Of a DNA stretch of 19,573 nt, positions 8,101 to 15,064 are shown piece after piece. The notes below the pieces were generated by a model, which was not told the origin of the DNA, ran no database searches, and saw nothing but the letters and a program-made list of their open reading frames with translations. The DNA is from an uncultured Porphyromonadaceae bacterium. Lineage in GTDB: Bacteria; Bacteroidota; Bacteroidia; Bacteroidales; Muribaculaceae. The DNA is taken from positions 1 through 19,573 of the forward strand of contig URII01000049.1 of the NCBI GenBank assembly GCA_900547825.1. The letters run 5' to 3'. The position numbers and the translations under genes are program-made. Position 1 is the stretch's first letter. Each line of letters starts with the position of its first letter.

Positions 8101-8971
8101 CCCAGAATTTCACATTGTTCTGATCTACAGGCTGGATCACCTCGGGAGCATCGTGCATCTCTTCACTATAGCCACCCATGTCATAGTCAAGATCCATTGC
8201 CAATTCACCGCCGGTCGAACCGTAGCCTCCGCCATTGAGAGGGGTCCATTTCCATGCCTGCACACATCCGTCGGTGAGCACTACACTTGACATGCCAAGG
8301 CCCGAATAACTCATATAGTCATAGTCGTTGGGGCCATGCCAATAGCTCCAATAGCCTTCATACCATCCGGCCTGCCAACGATACTCATAACTCGGCTGGC
8401 AACCTTCCTCCAATTGCCAATAGTCATAATCGTAAGCCGGATAACCATATAAAAACGCATTCAGCGGGTGTTCGATTATTCCTGTGCTCTTGGCTTTCTC
8501 CACTGCATCAATACACATCTGCTCGGCTTCATATCCAGGAGCTGTTTCCTGCCCCATCGATGTGTTGGGTGTAAAAAATCCGAACGAAACTTCTCCGCCT
8601 ATTGCAGCTCGGTCAAAGTCATATTTCAGATACTCAAGCTCACAACGGCCCTCACTTATACCCAATCCATTAAGGGTGGATCCCATGGTGCCGGTGTACT
8701 GGATCATGGCCGTGAGGATGCTGCTCTGCGAGGCCACGGCACGCACAAGATCCTCACCGGTCTTGGTTCCGTTCCACCGGTAGCCCCATACATAGCATTG
8801 GTCACTCTGCCCGTCCTGAAAGTCAATGACGAGCGCACACTTTTTCTCTCCGTCGGGATCTCCGGCCCAATGCTGAATCTGGTCCCAATCCACCCATTCG
8901 ACATATTCGACGGCATGAACCGGGGCGCACAGCCCTAAGGCTGCGATACAAGTCAGTAATGTTCTGTTCAT
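5132..8971 (-). CDS. 1279-aa multidomain secreted protein: duplicated GYRW module, Big_2, BtuG-like propeller, sorting tail
   Basis: Fourth gene of the riboswitch-controlled operon. Signal peptide at 1-20 (..LGLCAPVHA, no proper lipobox). Two related modules follow: about 24-90, with ALVIDFQDG and VWGYRWNGTKTGEDLVRAVA, and about 287-345, with ATVVFQFND and VYGYRWTGGWDDDLMTVVKN. Between them is a very Tyr/Trp-rich stretch (178-245). A bacterial Ig-like group 2 domain covers about 533-605 (NIASVNATTGVVTTGKTAGE). A second Ig-like stretch (635-727) follows. A DUF5074/BtuG-like propeller spans 735-1105 (IMLNEEWFGHTNGG, ENPGMSFGCTSQYG). A cadherin-like segment (1110-1200) and a Por-type sorting tail (1215-1279, ending SGVYIITGDNGVSKKIIIK) close the protein. 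An acidic DSDDDGVLGANDHTD segment (355-369) resembles a calcium loop. It starts 18 bases after the preceding stop and ends in an ATGA overlap with the next gene. Corrinoid or cofactor capture at the surface is the best inference. No function is established by sequence alone. Confidence 0.85.
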   Translation of the reverse strand: MNRTLLTCIAALGLCAPVHAVEYVEWVDWDQIQHWAGDPDGEKKCALVIDFQDGQSDQCYVWGYRWNGTKTGEDLVRAVASQSSILTAMIQYTGTMGSTLNGLGISEGRCELEYLKYDFDRAAIGGEVSFGFFTPNTSMGQETAPGYEAEQMCIDAVEKAKSTGIIEHPLNAFLYGYPAYDYDYWQLEEGCQPSYEYRWQAGWYEGYWSYWHGPNDYDYMSYSGLGMSSVVLTDGCVQAWKWTPLNGGGYGSTGGELAMDLDYDMGGYSEEMHDAPEVIQPVDQNNVKFWVGAGEKSATVVFQFNDARGPENLVYGYRWTGGWDDDLMTVVKNIATADPRMTFTNEGGVIKITYDSDDDGVLGANDHTDIDNTWNCYVKRVVDSDFNKVNRGRWLNPNAVMIISHQPAEMASVELPYQLFRPAADSDQIITIPDNMEYALADENLMIPMFIQLPEGGGRLNTGFNWTKSDAINAVTSTIGTSKYMGSVTGYKNFVPTVGTVNVRGSFVPAGSTQSSQYVYSNDVNLDLRLPLRPVTGISYESDNVAARLNHAVDNTLVVEPADATYTKIEYTTTDRNIASVNATTGVVTTGKTAGEATITAKYALDASITSAYSLTSALQDAVADVTFECADADGVITLTPKEMAGLFPVFTPADPDINDLTITLSGNGSNKDSYIATMYQVNLWDENNVRTRPYELSGHREGECTLTVQAQDGSGFEKEFTVRVVDRERDPAIDYNTGTIMLNEEWFGHTNGGLNWYSPDYDIVYQAYERENPGMSFGCTSQYGIIYDDKLIVSSKQAVDNGDPLPGGGRLVVADAASLQRIGSIDDIKLDSETKSADGRALCGAGPGRVYMGTSSGIYIIDINNCIVLGKIEGSDPDGNAADLYNGQIGDMALAGHYVFALRQSTGVYIIDIDTDRIVKAIPDANVQGITQAADGTVWYATVGADGLSNFVALDHTTLEETQRVEVPSEIGKVSCGWGAWRTTQFTGSNTVNALFFAPGSSISNGGSGIYYRYDIDEGSFTKLAQIAGLPAHTPGMVQGAYGTIRHDDRTGELIAGSTESKASGHYRYNWTHFINAESGEIVRSIELRPYYWFQSMPIFPDAFAPEMEDVDDIVIGIDDEPKEITLNATDRDNNDANIRYSLVVLPQMAQGADDAVVGLALEGNRLTVTPQSLGNHRFGIAVESNGKVATYAVNVTVNEGTSGISDTGVASGYIRTENGNIIVAGYEGVTFRLINAAGAVCGSFTALTDNYIHHATVASGVYIITGDNGVSKKIIIK

Positions 8972-8989
8972 GTTGGTTTATTATTGTGA

Positions 8990-10216
8990 TTAGCGGTTTG
9001 TCGGTTCAGCCAACGGGTCGGGAAGCGGGACTCCCGGCGGATCGATATGTAGATCGCAGGCGCGTGACAGTTCGGTGGAGGTCTCCCCGAGCCACCCGCA
9101 ATATTGGTTAAGTCCGGTGTATACCCTCACAAAGTCAACACCGGGGAGCTTTACAGGATTGCCGTAACGGTCAACGGCGTTGCCTATGTCGAAAGAGTTC
9201 AGATCCTCGAAATCGTTGGGATGGTTGTCGACATAACCCCAGTCGTAGGCATAGAGGATATAGTAACGCCCTATGCCGCTTGTGTCTATGCCATTGGGGG
9301 CAAGCAACGATCCGGTGAATGTGAGGATATCCTCTTTCACCCATTTCGGATAATAATCCTGTGGATGAAATATGTTTTTGGCAATATATCCTGTAGCGCC
9401 CTCTGAATCGTACCACGGTATGTAGAAAAGGTCGTTGAGATAACCGTCCTCATCCTCCACAGGCACATGGCCGGGATCCGGACGGCGATAAGTGATCGTG
9501 TAGCCGTGTTTTGTGGTCGGTTTGTAATATTCGCTGCCCGCAAGCTCATACCATTCATCGTCGGGCAGCCCGTTGCAATTGGCGTCATAGCTCACCATAA
9601 CTATGCCCGGCTCGGCAGAGCCGCCCTTTGCATCGGGATTGGTAAGTTCGTAGAACGCATTCCCCCATATACGGAAATCCTTCTGCCCCGGCACATTCAT
9701 CACCGTATGGTCAAAGCCGAAAGTCACATAACCTCCATAGCCTCCGAGCGAGATCATTATGTCGTTCGTGCCGGAGATGGACTCCTCGCATTTCTTCAGG
9801 ATATCGGCATATGTGTCGCCAGGCTCGTATTTAGGCATTTCGTTGACAAACTGCCCCGGCGCCGGACAATACTCATAGACCTTGGCGATATAGGGACTGT
9901 ACTCCACATCTTCGTGCATCACGTTGACAGTGAACTCGAAATGATACGGAGTCGCTTCATCCACTATGTCGAATGTTAGGTCATACACCCCTTCCTCCCC
10001 GGCAATGAAAATATAATCCGCAGTCGAGGCCACCTCCTCGCCGTTGACAGTCCAGCGGTATGCGGTACCCGTAAGGGCAGGATGTAACGGAAGTTTCTGC
10101 ATGCGGTAAACATAATACACATCGTCAATGCCGAGGCTCACCGTGGGTGGGTCGTCGGTGCATCCCGCAGCCAACAGGGCTGCGGCTATAACGGGGAGGG
10201 CGAATGTGGGTTTCAT
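8990..10216 (-). CDS. Surface lipoprotein with PKD-like domain, third gene of the B12 operon
   Basis: A 408-aa lipoprotein. The signal peptide ends in lipobox LAAGC (C19), and the following TDD is acidic, as in Bacteroidota lipoprotein export signals, so display on the cell surface is expected. Residues about 25-105 look like a PKD/Ig-like sandwich (YRWTVNGEEVASTADYIFIA ... GVYDLTFDIVD). Residues about 110-400 form a second domain known from Bacteroidales 'cell surface proteins', with GGYGGYVTFGFDHTVMNVPG, FRIWGNAFYE and IVMVSYDANCNGLPDDEWYE. That last stretch contains an EF-hand/dockerin-like loop (D-x-N-x-N-G-x-x-D-D-E) that could bind calcium. The ATG overlaps the btuG stop codon as ATGA, so translation is probably coupled. 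Genes of this type are found beside BtuG genes in other Bacteroidales, which fits an accessory B12-uptake role. Its precise job is unknown. Confidence 0.82.
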   Translation of the reverse strand: MKPTFALPVIAAALLAAGCTDDPPTVSLGIDDVYYVYRMQKLPLHPALTGTAYRWTVNGEEVASTADYIFIAGEEGVYDLTFDIVDEATPYHFEFTVNVMHEDVEYSPYIAKVYEYCPAPGQFVNEMPKYEPGDTYADILKKCEESISGTNDIMISLGGYGGYVTFGFDHTVMNVPGQKDFRIWGNAFYELTNPDAKGGSAEPGIVMVSYDANCNGLPDDEWYELAGSEYYKPTTKHGYTITYRRPDPGHVPVEDEDGYLNDLFYIPWYDSEGATGYIAKNIFHPQDYYPKWVKEDILTFTGSLLAPNGIDTSGIGRYYILYAYDWGYVDNHPNDFEDLNSFDIGNAVDRYGNPVKLPGVDFVRVYTGLNQYCGWLGETSTELSRACDLHIDPPGVPLPDPLAEPTNR

Positions 10217-11361
10217 TTATATAGAAATGTGATATGTGCCGGAATGTCGCCCGTGCGGACGCTCCATTTCCGGCGTCCGCGGGAGTTGAAACAGTAGAGG
10301 GTGCCGCTCGATACATAATTCTTGGCATCGGTCACGAATATGTCGCCCGACTCGGGATGCACCGCTATTCCATATGGAATTGTGATCTCCTTCTCCGTTC
10401 CGTCGGTTATGAAATTCGTCGACACCACCTTTTTGGTACGTATATCTATTATGCCGTATGATATTGTGTTGGATGCAGTGTAGTTGTTCCACTCTGTGGC
10501 ATAATAGTAGAGCGAATCGCCATGTATGGCCATGTTGGAACATGCCACAGGTATGGTGTCGGTGACAATCATCTTATTGTAACCCGGCTTCTTCTCCATG
10601 ACATAGAGCCGCGACGGACGCGACTGATAGTCGCCGCGTGAGGTCACCCACAGTTTCTTATACTTGTCTTTCTTCAGCCGGTGCAGATTTATACCCACAG
10701 GGATCTGCTCCACCTGCTTGAAGTCGATCATCTGGACCACGGACACGGTGTTGTCATAATCAGGCACGCGGTAGCCTCCGGAGTTGGCCACATACATGTA
10801 ATCGTCGACAATCTCCATCTCCTCCGGCTGATAGCCTACAGTAACCTTGCGTGTAACTGCAAGCGAGAGCGTATCTATCTCATACACCGCCCCCTTTGGC
10901 GCTCCGGGATCTATCAGCACAGGCCCTACATAGGAGCTTACATAAGCCTTGCCGCGGTGGAAGCGCACATAGCGGCAGTTGGGTATATCCACCTGTCCTA
11001 TCCTTATACCCGTATGGGCGTCGAGCACCTCCACCTTATGGGAGCAGTTCACCACCACATACATCTTGGCCCCGTAAATGCCTATGTCGTTGCCCACATC
11101 GCCGAGTTCCTTGATCACATTGGGATTGCGCTCGGCATAGAAGTTGCGGGCATAAAGCCCGGTCATATAGTCGAAATAGTCGAGGGTGCATTTGTTCGAT
11201 CCCATGTTGCCTTCATTGACAAGATAGAATCCCCTCACGGCCGACGCCGTGGCCACCGGTTCCGGAATGATGTCATACTCCGTTGGCACCACGAGCTCGT
11301 CCTCACGACAGCCCGTGATGCTTATAAGGAGCAGCAGAAAAATATATCTAAATCTAATCAT
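10213..11361 (-). CDS. btuG: BtuG-family surface lipoprotein, vitamin B12-binding beta-propeller (DUF5074)
   Basis: A 382-aa lipoprotein. ATG 11361 is chosen over an upstream Met at 11409 because it begins a compact signal peptide, MIRFRYIFLLLLISITGC. The lipobox is followed by REDE, an acidic export signal for surface display. The body is a YncE/DUF5074 propeller with the family's hallmark opening: LVNEGNMGSNKCTLDYFDY, NPNVIKELGDVGNDIGIYG, NCSHKVEVLDAHTG, and later YGIAVHPESGDIFVTDAKNY. BtuG proteins of gut Bacteroides bind cobalamin very tightly at the surface and sit as a lid on BtuB. The gene directly follows btuB with a 34-base gap, downstream of a cobalamin riboswitch, which makes the assignment strong. 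The stop overlaps the next ATG. No ligand-contact residues can be named from sequence alone. Confidence 0.85.
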   Translation of the reverse strand: MIRFRYIFLLLLISITGCREDELVVPTEYDIIPEPVATASAVRGFYLVNEGNMGSNKCTLDYFDYMTGLYARNFYAERNPNVIKELGDVGNDIGIYGAKMYVVVNCSHKVEVLDAHTGIRIGQVDIPNCRYVRFHRGKAYVSSYVGPVLIDPGAPKGAVYEIDTLSLAVTRKVTVGYQPEEMEIVDDYMYVANSGGYRVPDYDNTVSVVQMIDFKQVEQIPVGINLHRLKKDKYKKLWVTSRGDYQSRPSRLYVMEKKPGYNKMIVTDTIPVACSNMAIHGDSLYYYATEWNNYTASNTISYGIIDIRTKKVVSTNFITDGTEKEITIPYGIAVHPESGDIFVTDAKNYVSSGTLYCFNSRGRRKWSVRTGDIPAHITFLYK

Positions 11362-11395
11362 TCCGTATGATATATATGCTTTTATAGAATTCCGG

Positions 11396-13387
11396 TCATA
11401 TCTCCACACTTACCGTGAAACGGTAGTTGCGCTTCGGCATGGGATAATTGAGTATCACATCATAATCCTGGCTCAGGAGATTGTTTATCTCCACAAGGCA
11501 GCGCATACGCACCCGCCCGTTGAACACGAAGTCCTTGCTCACCGACACATCGGATGTGTACCAGGGTTGGGTATAGTTGTAGCGTATGTTCTCCTGCTGG
11601 TTGTAGCGTTCGCCAACATATATCCAGCTGTAATTCAGGTTCCATCCTTTCCATGAGCCGTTGAACACAGCCGAGCCCGAATGATGCGGTATGTAAGGTA
11701 TCTGGTCACGGTAATAGTTGTCGGCCGGATCGGTCACGTCGATGGCCTGCTGATAAGTGTACTGTCCGCGGAAAGTCAGTTCAAGGTCATCCACCGGGTT
11801 GACCGTGACCAGTGCCGACACATCCACACCCTTTATCTCTACGCGCCCGAGGTTCAGCATTGTCCAGCGGAACTGCTGCCCTTTGGGATAAGCCACTATC
11901 TTGTCCTTGACTTTGTTATAATAGGCGTCGACACTCAGCCGCAAAGCCGACAGGAATGCGCGGCGGTGGCGTGTGTACACCACCCCGGCATTGTATTGCG
12001 TGACATGTTCCGGCTCAAGCTTGGAGTTGCCCATATCGGCATAATACAGGTCATTGAACGTCGGCATACGGAAAGACCTTTTGTAGAATGCCCGCAGCGA
12101 CAGATCGCCCGAACGCAACGGGGCGAACGAGGCATACACGGCGGGGGTAAACACGCTCTTGTCCTTTGGCGCTTCCTGCCCTTGGAGTTTGTCATGGATA
12201 AAAGTGCCCATGGCGCTTGCCTGTACTTTCAGGCGCTTATAGTTCAACGAAGTAGCCGCCGACAGCAGATTTGTAAACCTGTCAGGCTTGGCGAAGCCGT
12301 ACATGTCGGCCGCCATGGTGTTCCATTGGAAATCGTAGCTTGCCGACACTCTCCACCACGAAAAGATAGTGAACATATTGGCCGAGGACACATACACCTC
12401 ACGCTGCCGGTATAGATTATCCACCTTCACCTGCTTGTCGTCATTATTCACATAGTGCGTGCGGTAGAATGAGTATTTCCCGTTGGCGAGGGTCATGAAG
12501 CGTCCGAAATCCTTTTGAAAGCTGCCCTGGATAAAGGAATTATTGTCCCATATGCGTTCGCCGCGCCGCCACACATTGTTGACTATGGCTCCAGGCACCC
12601 CGCGCTCGGAGTTATAGTTATACGCCTTGGCATGCCATTCGCCTGAATTGAGCAATCCGTTGATATTGACCTCAAGGCGGGTAGCGTTTATGTCGCCGTT
12701 CTGGCGTGTGGCAGTCGTGTCATAAGCCACCTCACCGGCAGGATTCACACGCCGGTAACGGAACTTGTATTTTCCGCTCGAATTAAGCCATTCGGCCCCG
12801 AGAGAGGCATTCACGCGGCTTGAAAGCCTTAGCTCCACAAGTGCCGAGGGATTGATGAGGTCAAATGATCCGAACCGAAAAGTGCCCCGCGCATGATAGG
12901 TCTCCCCCTCGGCAAAATGCGGTGTGCGGGTGCGTATATAGATGGATCCGGCATTGCCGAAATCCTTGGCCGGCTGGAGTATCTCGCTTTTCTGACCATT
13001 GTAGAGCGATATGGATTCCACATTGTCAAGCGAGAACTGGCCAAGGTCTATCTGGCCGTTCTGTGCATTGCCGAGAGCCACTCCGTCATACACCACTCCT
13101 GTGTGGTTGGTGCCCATGGAGCGGATGTTTACGGTCTTGATACCCCCTACACCTCCGTAATCTTTCACCTGCACGCCTGAAAAATAGCGCAGGGCGTCGG
13201 CCACACTGTTGGAATTGAGGTTTTCAAGCACTTTCCCCGAAAGCTGCTGGGCGGGTATCACTTCCACCTGCGGCTTGCGGGCTGTAACGGTCACTTCGCC
13301 GAGCTTCACACTGTCAGGCAGCTCTTCGGCATAGACTGAGAGCGTTGAGGCGGCTGCTAATATGATTGTTGAGATACGTCGTATCAC
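11396..13387 (-). CDS. btuB: TonB-dependent vitamin B12 receptor BtuB
   Basis: A 663-aa outer-membrane receptor. The signal peptide ends near VYA. A Ton-box-like segment KLGEVTVTARKP follows (about 28-39), then a plug domain (about 40-150, with ADALRYFSGVQVKDYGGVGG and IKTVNIRSMGTNHTGVVYDG). The remainder is a beta-barrel with alternating aromatic strands, including the family segment FRMPTFNDLYYADMGNSKLE. The C-terminus is YRFTVSVEI. The protein lacks the N-terminal carboxypeptidase-like extension of SusC-type receptors, as expected for a BtuB. The start is GTG at 13387: an in-frame TGA lies ten codons upstream and no ATG intervenes. A cobalamin riboswitch precedes it and btuG follows, so it imports corrinoids with energy from TonB-ExbBD (not in this window). 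Expression should fall when B12 is plentiful. Confidence 0.93.
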   Translation of the reverse strand: MIRRISTIILAAASTLSVYAEELPDSVKLGEVTVTARKPQVEVIPAQQLSGKVLENLNSNSVADALRYFSGVQVKDYGGVGGIKTVNIRSMGTNHTGVVYDGVALGNAQNGQIDLGQFSLDNVESISLYNGQKSEILQPAKDFGNAGSIYIRTRTPHFAEGETYHARGTFRFGSFDLINPSALVELRLSSRVNASLGAEWLNSSGKYKFRYRRVNPAGEVAYDTTATRQNGDINATRLEVNINGLLNSGEWHAKAYNYNSERGVPGAIVNNVWRRGERIWDNNSFIQGSFQKDFGRFMTLANGKYSFYRTHYVNNDDKQVKVDNLYRQREVYVSSANMFTIFSWWRVSASYDFQWNTMAADMYGFAKPDRFTNLLSAATSLNYKRLKVQASAMGTFIHDKLQGQEAPKDKSVFTPAVYASFAPLRSGDLSLRAFYKRSFRMPTFNDLYYADMGNSKLEPEHVTQYNAGVVYTRHRRAFLSALRLSVDAYYNKVKDKIVAYPKGQQFRWTMLNLGRVEIKGVDVSALVTVNPVDDLELTFRGQYTYQQAIDVTDPADNYYRDQIPYIPHHSGSAVFNGSWKGWNLNYSWIYVGERYNQQENIRYNYTQPWYTSDVSVSKDFVFNGRVRMRCLVEINNLLSQDYDVILNYPMPKRNYRFTVSVEI

Positions 13388-13552
13388 GGATATGATCGGT
13401 CTTTTTTCGGTTCGTCAAAATTTTAATCGTCGACTATCCGTTGACCGGCCTGTAAACACGCACTCCACTCTCCCGTTGCCGGAAGCCGGTGCCGCGTCAG
13501 GGCTTAACCGTGATGTTCGAAGCTCGTCCTCGCAAGCCGGTTGACAGATAGT
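13388..13552 (-). promoter_or_regulatory. Long leader between riboswitch aptamer and btuB (probable expression platform)
   Basis: About 165 bases without a gene. In the RNA, CCGGTCAA (13448-13441) is perfectly complementary to TTGACCGG (13639-13632) in the aptamer's L5 region, about 54 bases before the GTG start. The overlapping hexamer GCCGGT (13449-13444) can also pair with ACCGGC just after the aptamer (13541-13536) or at 13490-13485. These pairings exclude one another, as expected of a switch. No T-tract terminator is seen, so control of translation is more likely than termination. Confidence 0.55.
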
Positions 13553-13722
13553 GAAGCGGCAGGTCTTCTGACTTGTTTCCATTAACCGGGGCCTTCCCGG
13601 ATCCTATGGTCGGATCCAGTGGCCGCAAGTTCCGGTCAATACCTTATGAAACTCACAGCAGCGGGACTGTCCGGGATTCTCACCCGGTTCCCTATTAAGC
13701 GCTATTTACCGCAAGCGGAAAA
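13553..13722 (-). promoter_or_regulatory. Cobalamin (AdoCbl-type) riboswitch
   Basis: Read on the minus strand, the conserved landmarks occur in order. First is GGGAACCGGGTGAGAATCCC (from 13692), then GGACAGTCCCGCTGCTGTGA, then GCCACTG (13623-13617), and finally the B12 box AGTCAGAAGACCTGCC (13573-13558). These match the class I cobalamin riboswitch consensus almost base for base. A promoter with its predicted start near 13736 lies just before it and btuB just after, so binding of a cobalamin should shut off the whole five-gene operon. A GCGGTAAATAGCGC segment before the core (from about 13713) may contribute to the outer stems. The exact ends are estimates. Confidence 0.96.
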
Positions 13723-13742
13723 ATCGCACACCGTTTCGCACG

Positions 13743-13773
13743 CAAAATTACGCAAATTTTCCAAACTTCCAAA
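13743..13773 (-). promoter_or_regulatory. Promoter of the riboswitch-btuB operon
   Basis: On the minus strand, TTTG (13773-13770) is separated by 19 bases from TAATTTTG (13750-13743), a full match to TTTG-N19-21-TAnnTTTG. Transcription would start near 13736, just before the riboswitch. It is divergent from the purM promoter, with 32 bases between the two. Confidence 0.78.
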
Positions 13774-13805
13774 AAAATACGCACACCCTCAGTGCAACCG
13801 CGCGG

Positions 13806-13837
13806 TTTGGTGCGGCAGGGAATTTTTTGTAATTTTG
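13806..13837 (+). promoter_or_regulatory. Promoter of the purM unit
   Basis: TTTG (13806-13809), a 20-base spacer and TAATTTTG (13830-13837) match the Bacteroidota consensus exactly. Transcription would begin near 13844, about 33 bases before the purM ATG. This rules out the longer reading frame that opens at 13619 inside the riboswitch. Confidence 0.78.
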
Positions 13838-13876
13838 CGGACACTTATCACCATACTCCCAATAACCAAAAGCATT

Positions 13877-15043
13877 ATGAGCGACCAGCGTTACGACCGC
13901 CGCGGCGTATCAGCCTCAAAAGAGGATGTCCATGCTGCAATCAAAAATGTTGACAAAGGCATTTTCCCGAAAGCTTTCTGTAAGATAATCCCCGACATTC
14001 TCGGCGGCGATCCCGACTACTGCAACATAATGCATGCCGACGGAGCCGGCACCAAATCATCGCTCGCATACGTCTATTGGCGCGAGACAGGCGATCTCAG
14101 CGTGTGGAAAGGCATAGCACAGGATGCCCTGATAATGAACATCGACGACCTTCTGTGTGTGGGAGCCACCGACGGCATTCTTGTTTCCTCCACAATAGGC
14201 CGCAACAAGATGCTTATCCCCGGCGAAGTGATAGCCGCCATAATCAACGGCACAGAGGAACTGCTTGCCGAACTACGCCAGGCAGGAATAGAGATATACA
14301 GCACCGGAGGCGAGACAGCCGATGTAGGCGACCTCGTGCGCACGATAATAGTGGACTCCACCGTGACATGCCGTATGCGCCGCGACAAGGTGATCAACAA
14401 CGCCGACATACGCGGAGGCGATGTTATAGTAGGCCTTGCCTCATACGGGCAGGCAACCTATGAAAACACCTACAACGGAGGCATGGGAAGCAACGGACTC
14501 ACCTCTGCCCGCCATGATGTGTTTGCCAAATATCTTGCCGAAAAATATCCCGAAAGTTTCGACGGAGCAGTGCCCGGCGATCTGGTATATTCCGGCTCAA
14601 TGCATCTTACCGATAAAGTGGAGGGAACGCCCCTTGATGCGGGTCGCCTCGTTCTCAGCCCCACGCGCACCTATGCTCCGGTGATAAAACGCATCCTCGA
14701 CCAGCTTCGCCCCCTGATCCACGGCATGGTGCACTGCTCGGGTGGCGCTCAGACCAAAGTGATGCACTTTGTGGAAAACAAGCATGTAGTGAAAGACAAT
14801 CTTTTCCCCATCCCGCCGCTTTTCGCAATGATAGCCCGTGAAAGCGGTGCATCGGTCGAGGAACTCTACAAAGTGTTCAACATGGGACACCGCATGGAAA
14901 TTTACCTTGCCCCCGAACATGCCTCCCATGTGATTGAGATAGCCCGGTCAATGGGTATCGACGCCAAGGTGATAGGCCGTGTGGAGGAGGCAACGGCCAA
15001 CCGGCTTACCCTCGTCACTCCGCTCGGCACAGTGGAATATTGA
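13877..15043 (+). CDS. purM: Phosphoribosylformylglycinamidine cyclo-ligase (AIR synthetase)
   Basis: A cytosolic enzyme of purine synthesis that uses ATP to close FGAM into aminoimidazole ribotide. The 388-aa protein is the Bacteroidota PurM form, somewhat longer than the roughly 345-aa enzyme of E. coli. It has the ATP-site motif DGAGTK (55-60), followed by DALIMNIDDLLCVGATDG (83-100), STGGETADVGDLVRTIIVDS and the C-terminal FNMGHRMEIYL typical of the family. ATG 13877 is the start because a consensus promoter ends only 40 bases upstream. The gene is divergent from btuB. mltF follows after 21 bases and is probably cotranscribed. No purine-related regulatory site is recognisable in the leader. 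Confidence 0.95.
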   Translation: MSDQRYDRRGVSASKEDVHAAIKNVDKGIFPKAFCKIIPDILGGDPDYCNIMHADGAGTKSSLAYVYWRETGDLSVWKGIAQDALIMNIDDLLCVGATDGILVSSTIGRNKMLIPGEVIAAIINGTEELLAELRQAGIEIYSTGGETADVGDLVRTIIVDSTVTCRMRRDKVINNADIRGGDVIVGLASYGQATYENTYNGGMGSNGLTSARHDVFAKYLAEKYPESFDGAVPGDLVYSGSMHLTDKVEGTPLDAGRLVLSPTRTYAPVIKRILDQLRPLIHGMVHCSGGAQTKVMHFVENKHVVKDNLFPIPPLFAMIARESGASVEELYKVFNMGHRMEIYLAPEHASHVIEIARSMGIDAKVIGRVEEATANRLTLVTPLGTVEY

Positions 15044-15064
15044 TCCACCCCTCGGCGTCTCTCC

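Noticed and set aside
10681..11370. A 229-codon open frame on the plus strand opposite btuG, rich in His, Ile and Tyr
   Set aside because: It is antisense to a strongly supported lipoprotein gene. The composition is what the reverse reading of beta-propeller codons gives, and it has no domain or start signals.
11681..12415. A 244-codon open frame on the plus strand opposite btuB
   Set aside because: It lies wholly within the receptor gene, has no recognisable motifs, and is explained by codon bias of the opposite strand.
13619..13876. An 86-codon N-terminal extension of PurM
   Set aside because: It would start inside the cobalamin riboswitch and pass through two promoters. A consensus promoter at 13806-13837 places the transcript start after it.
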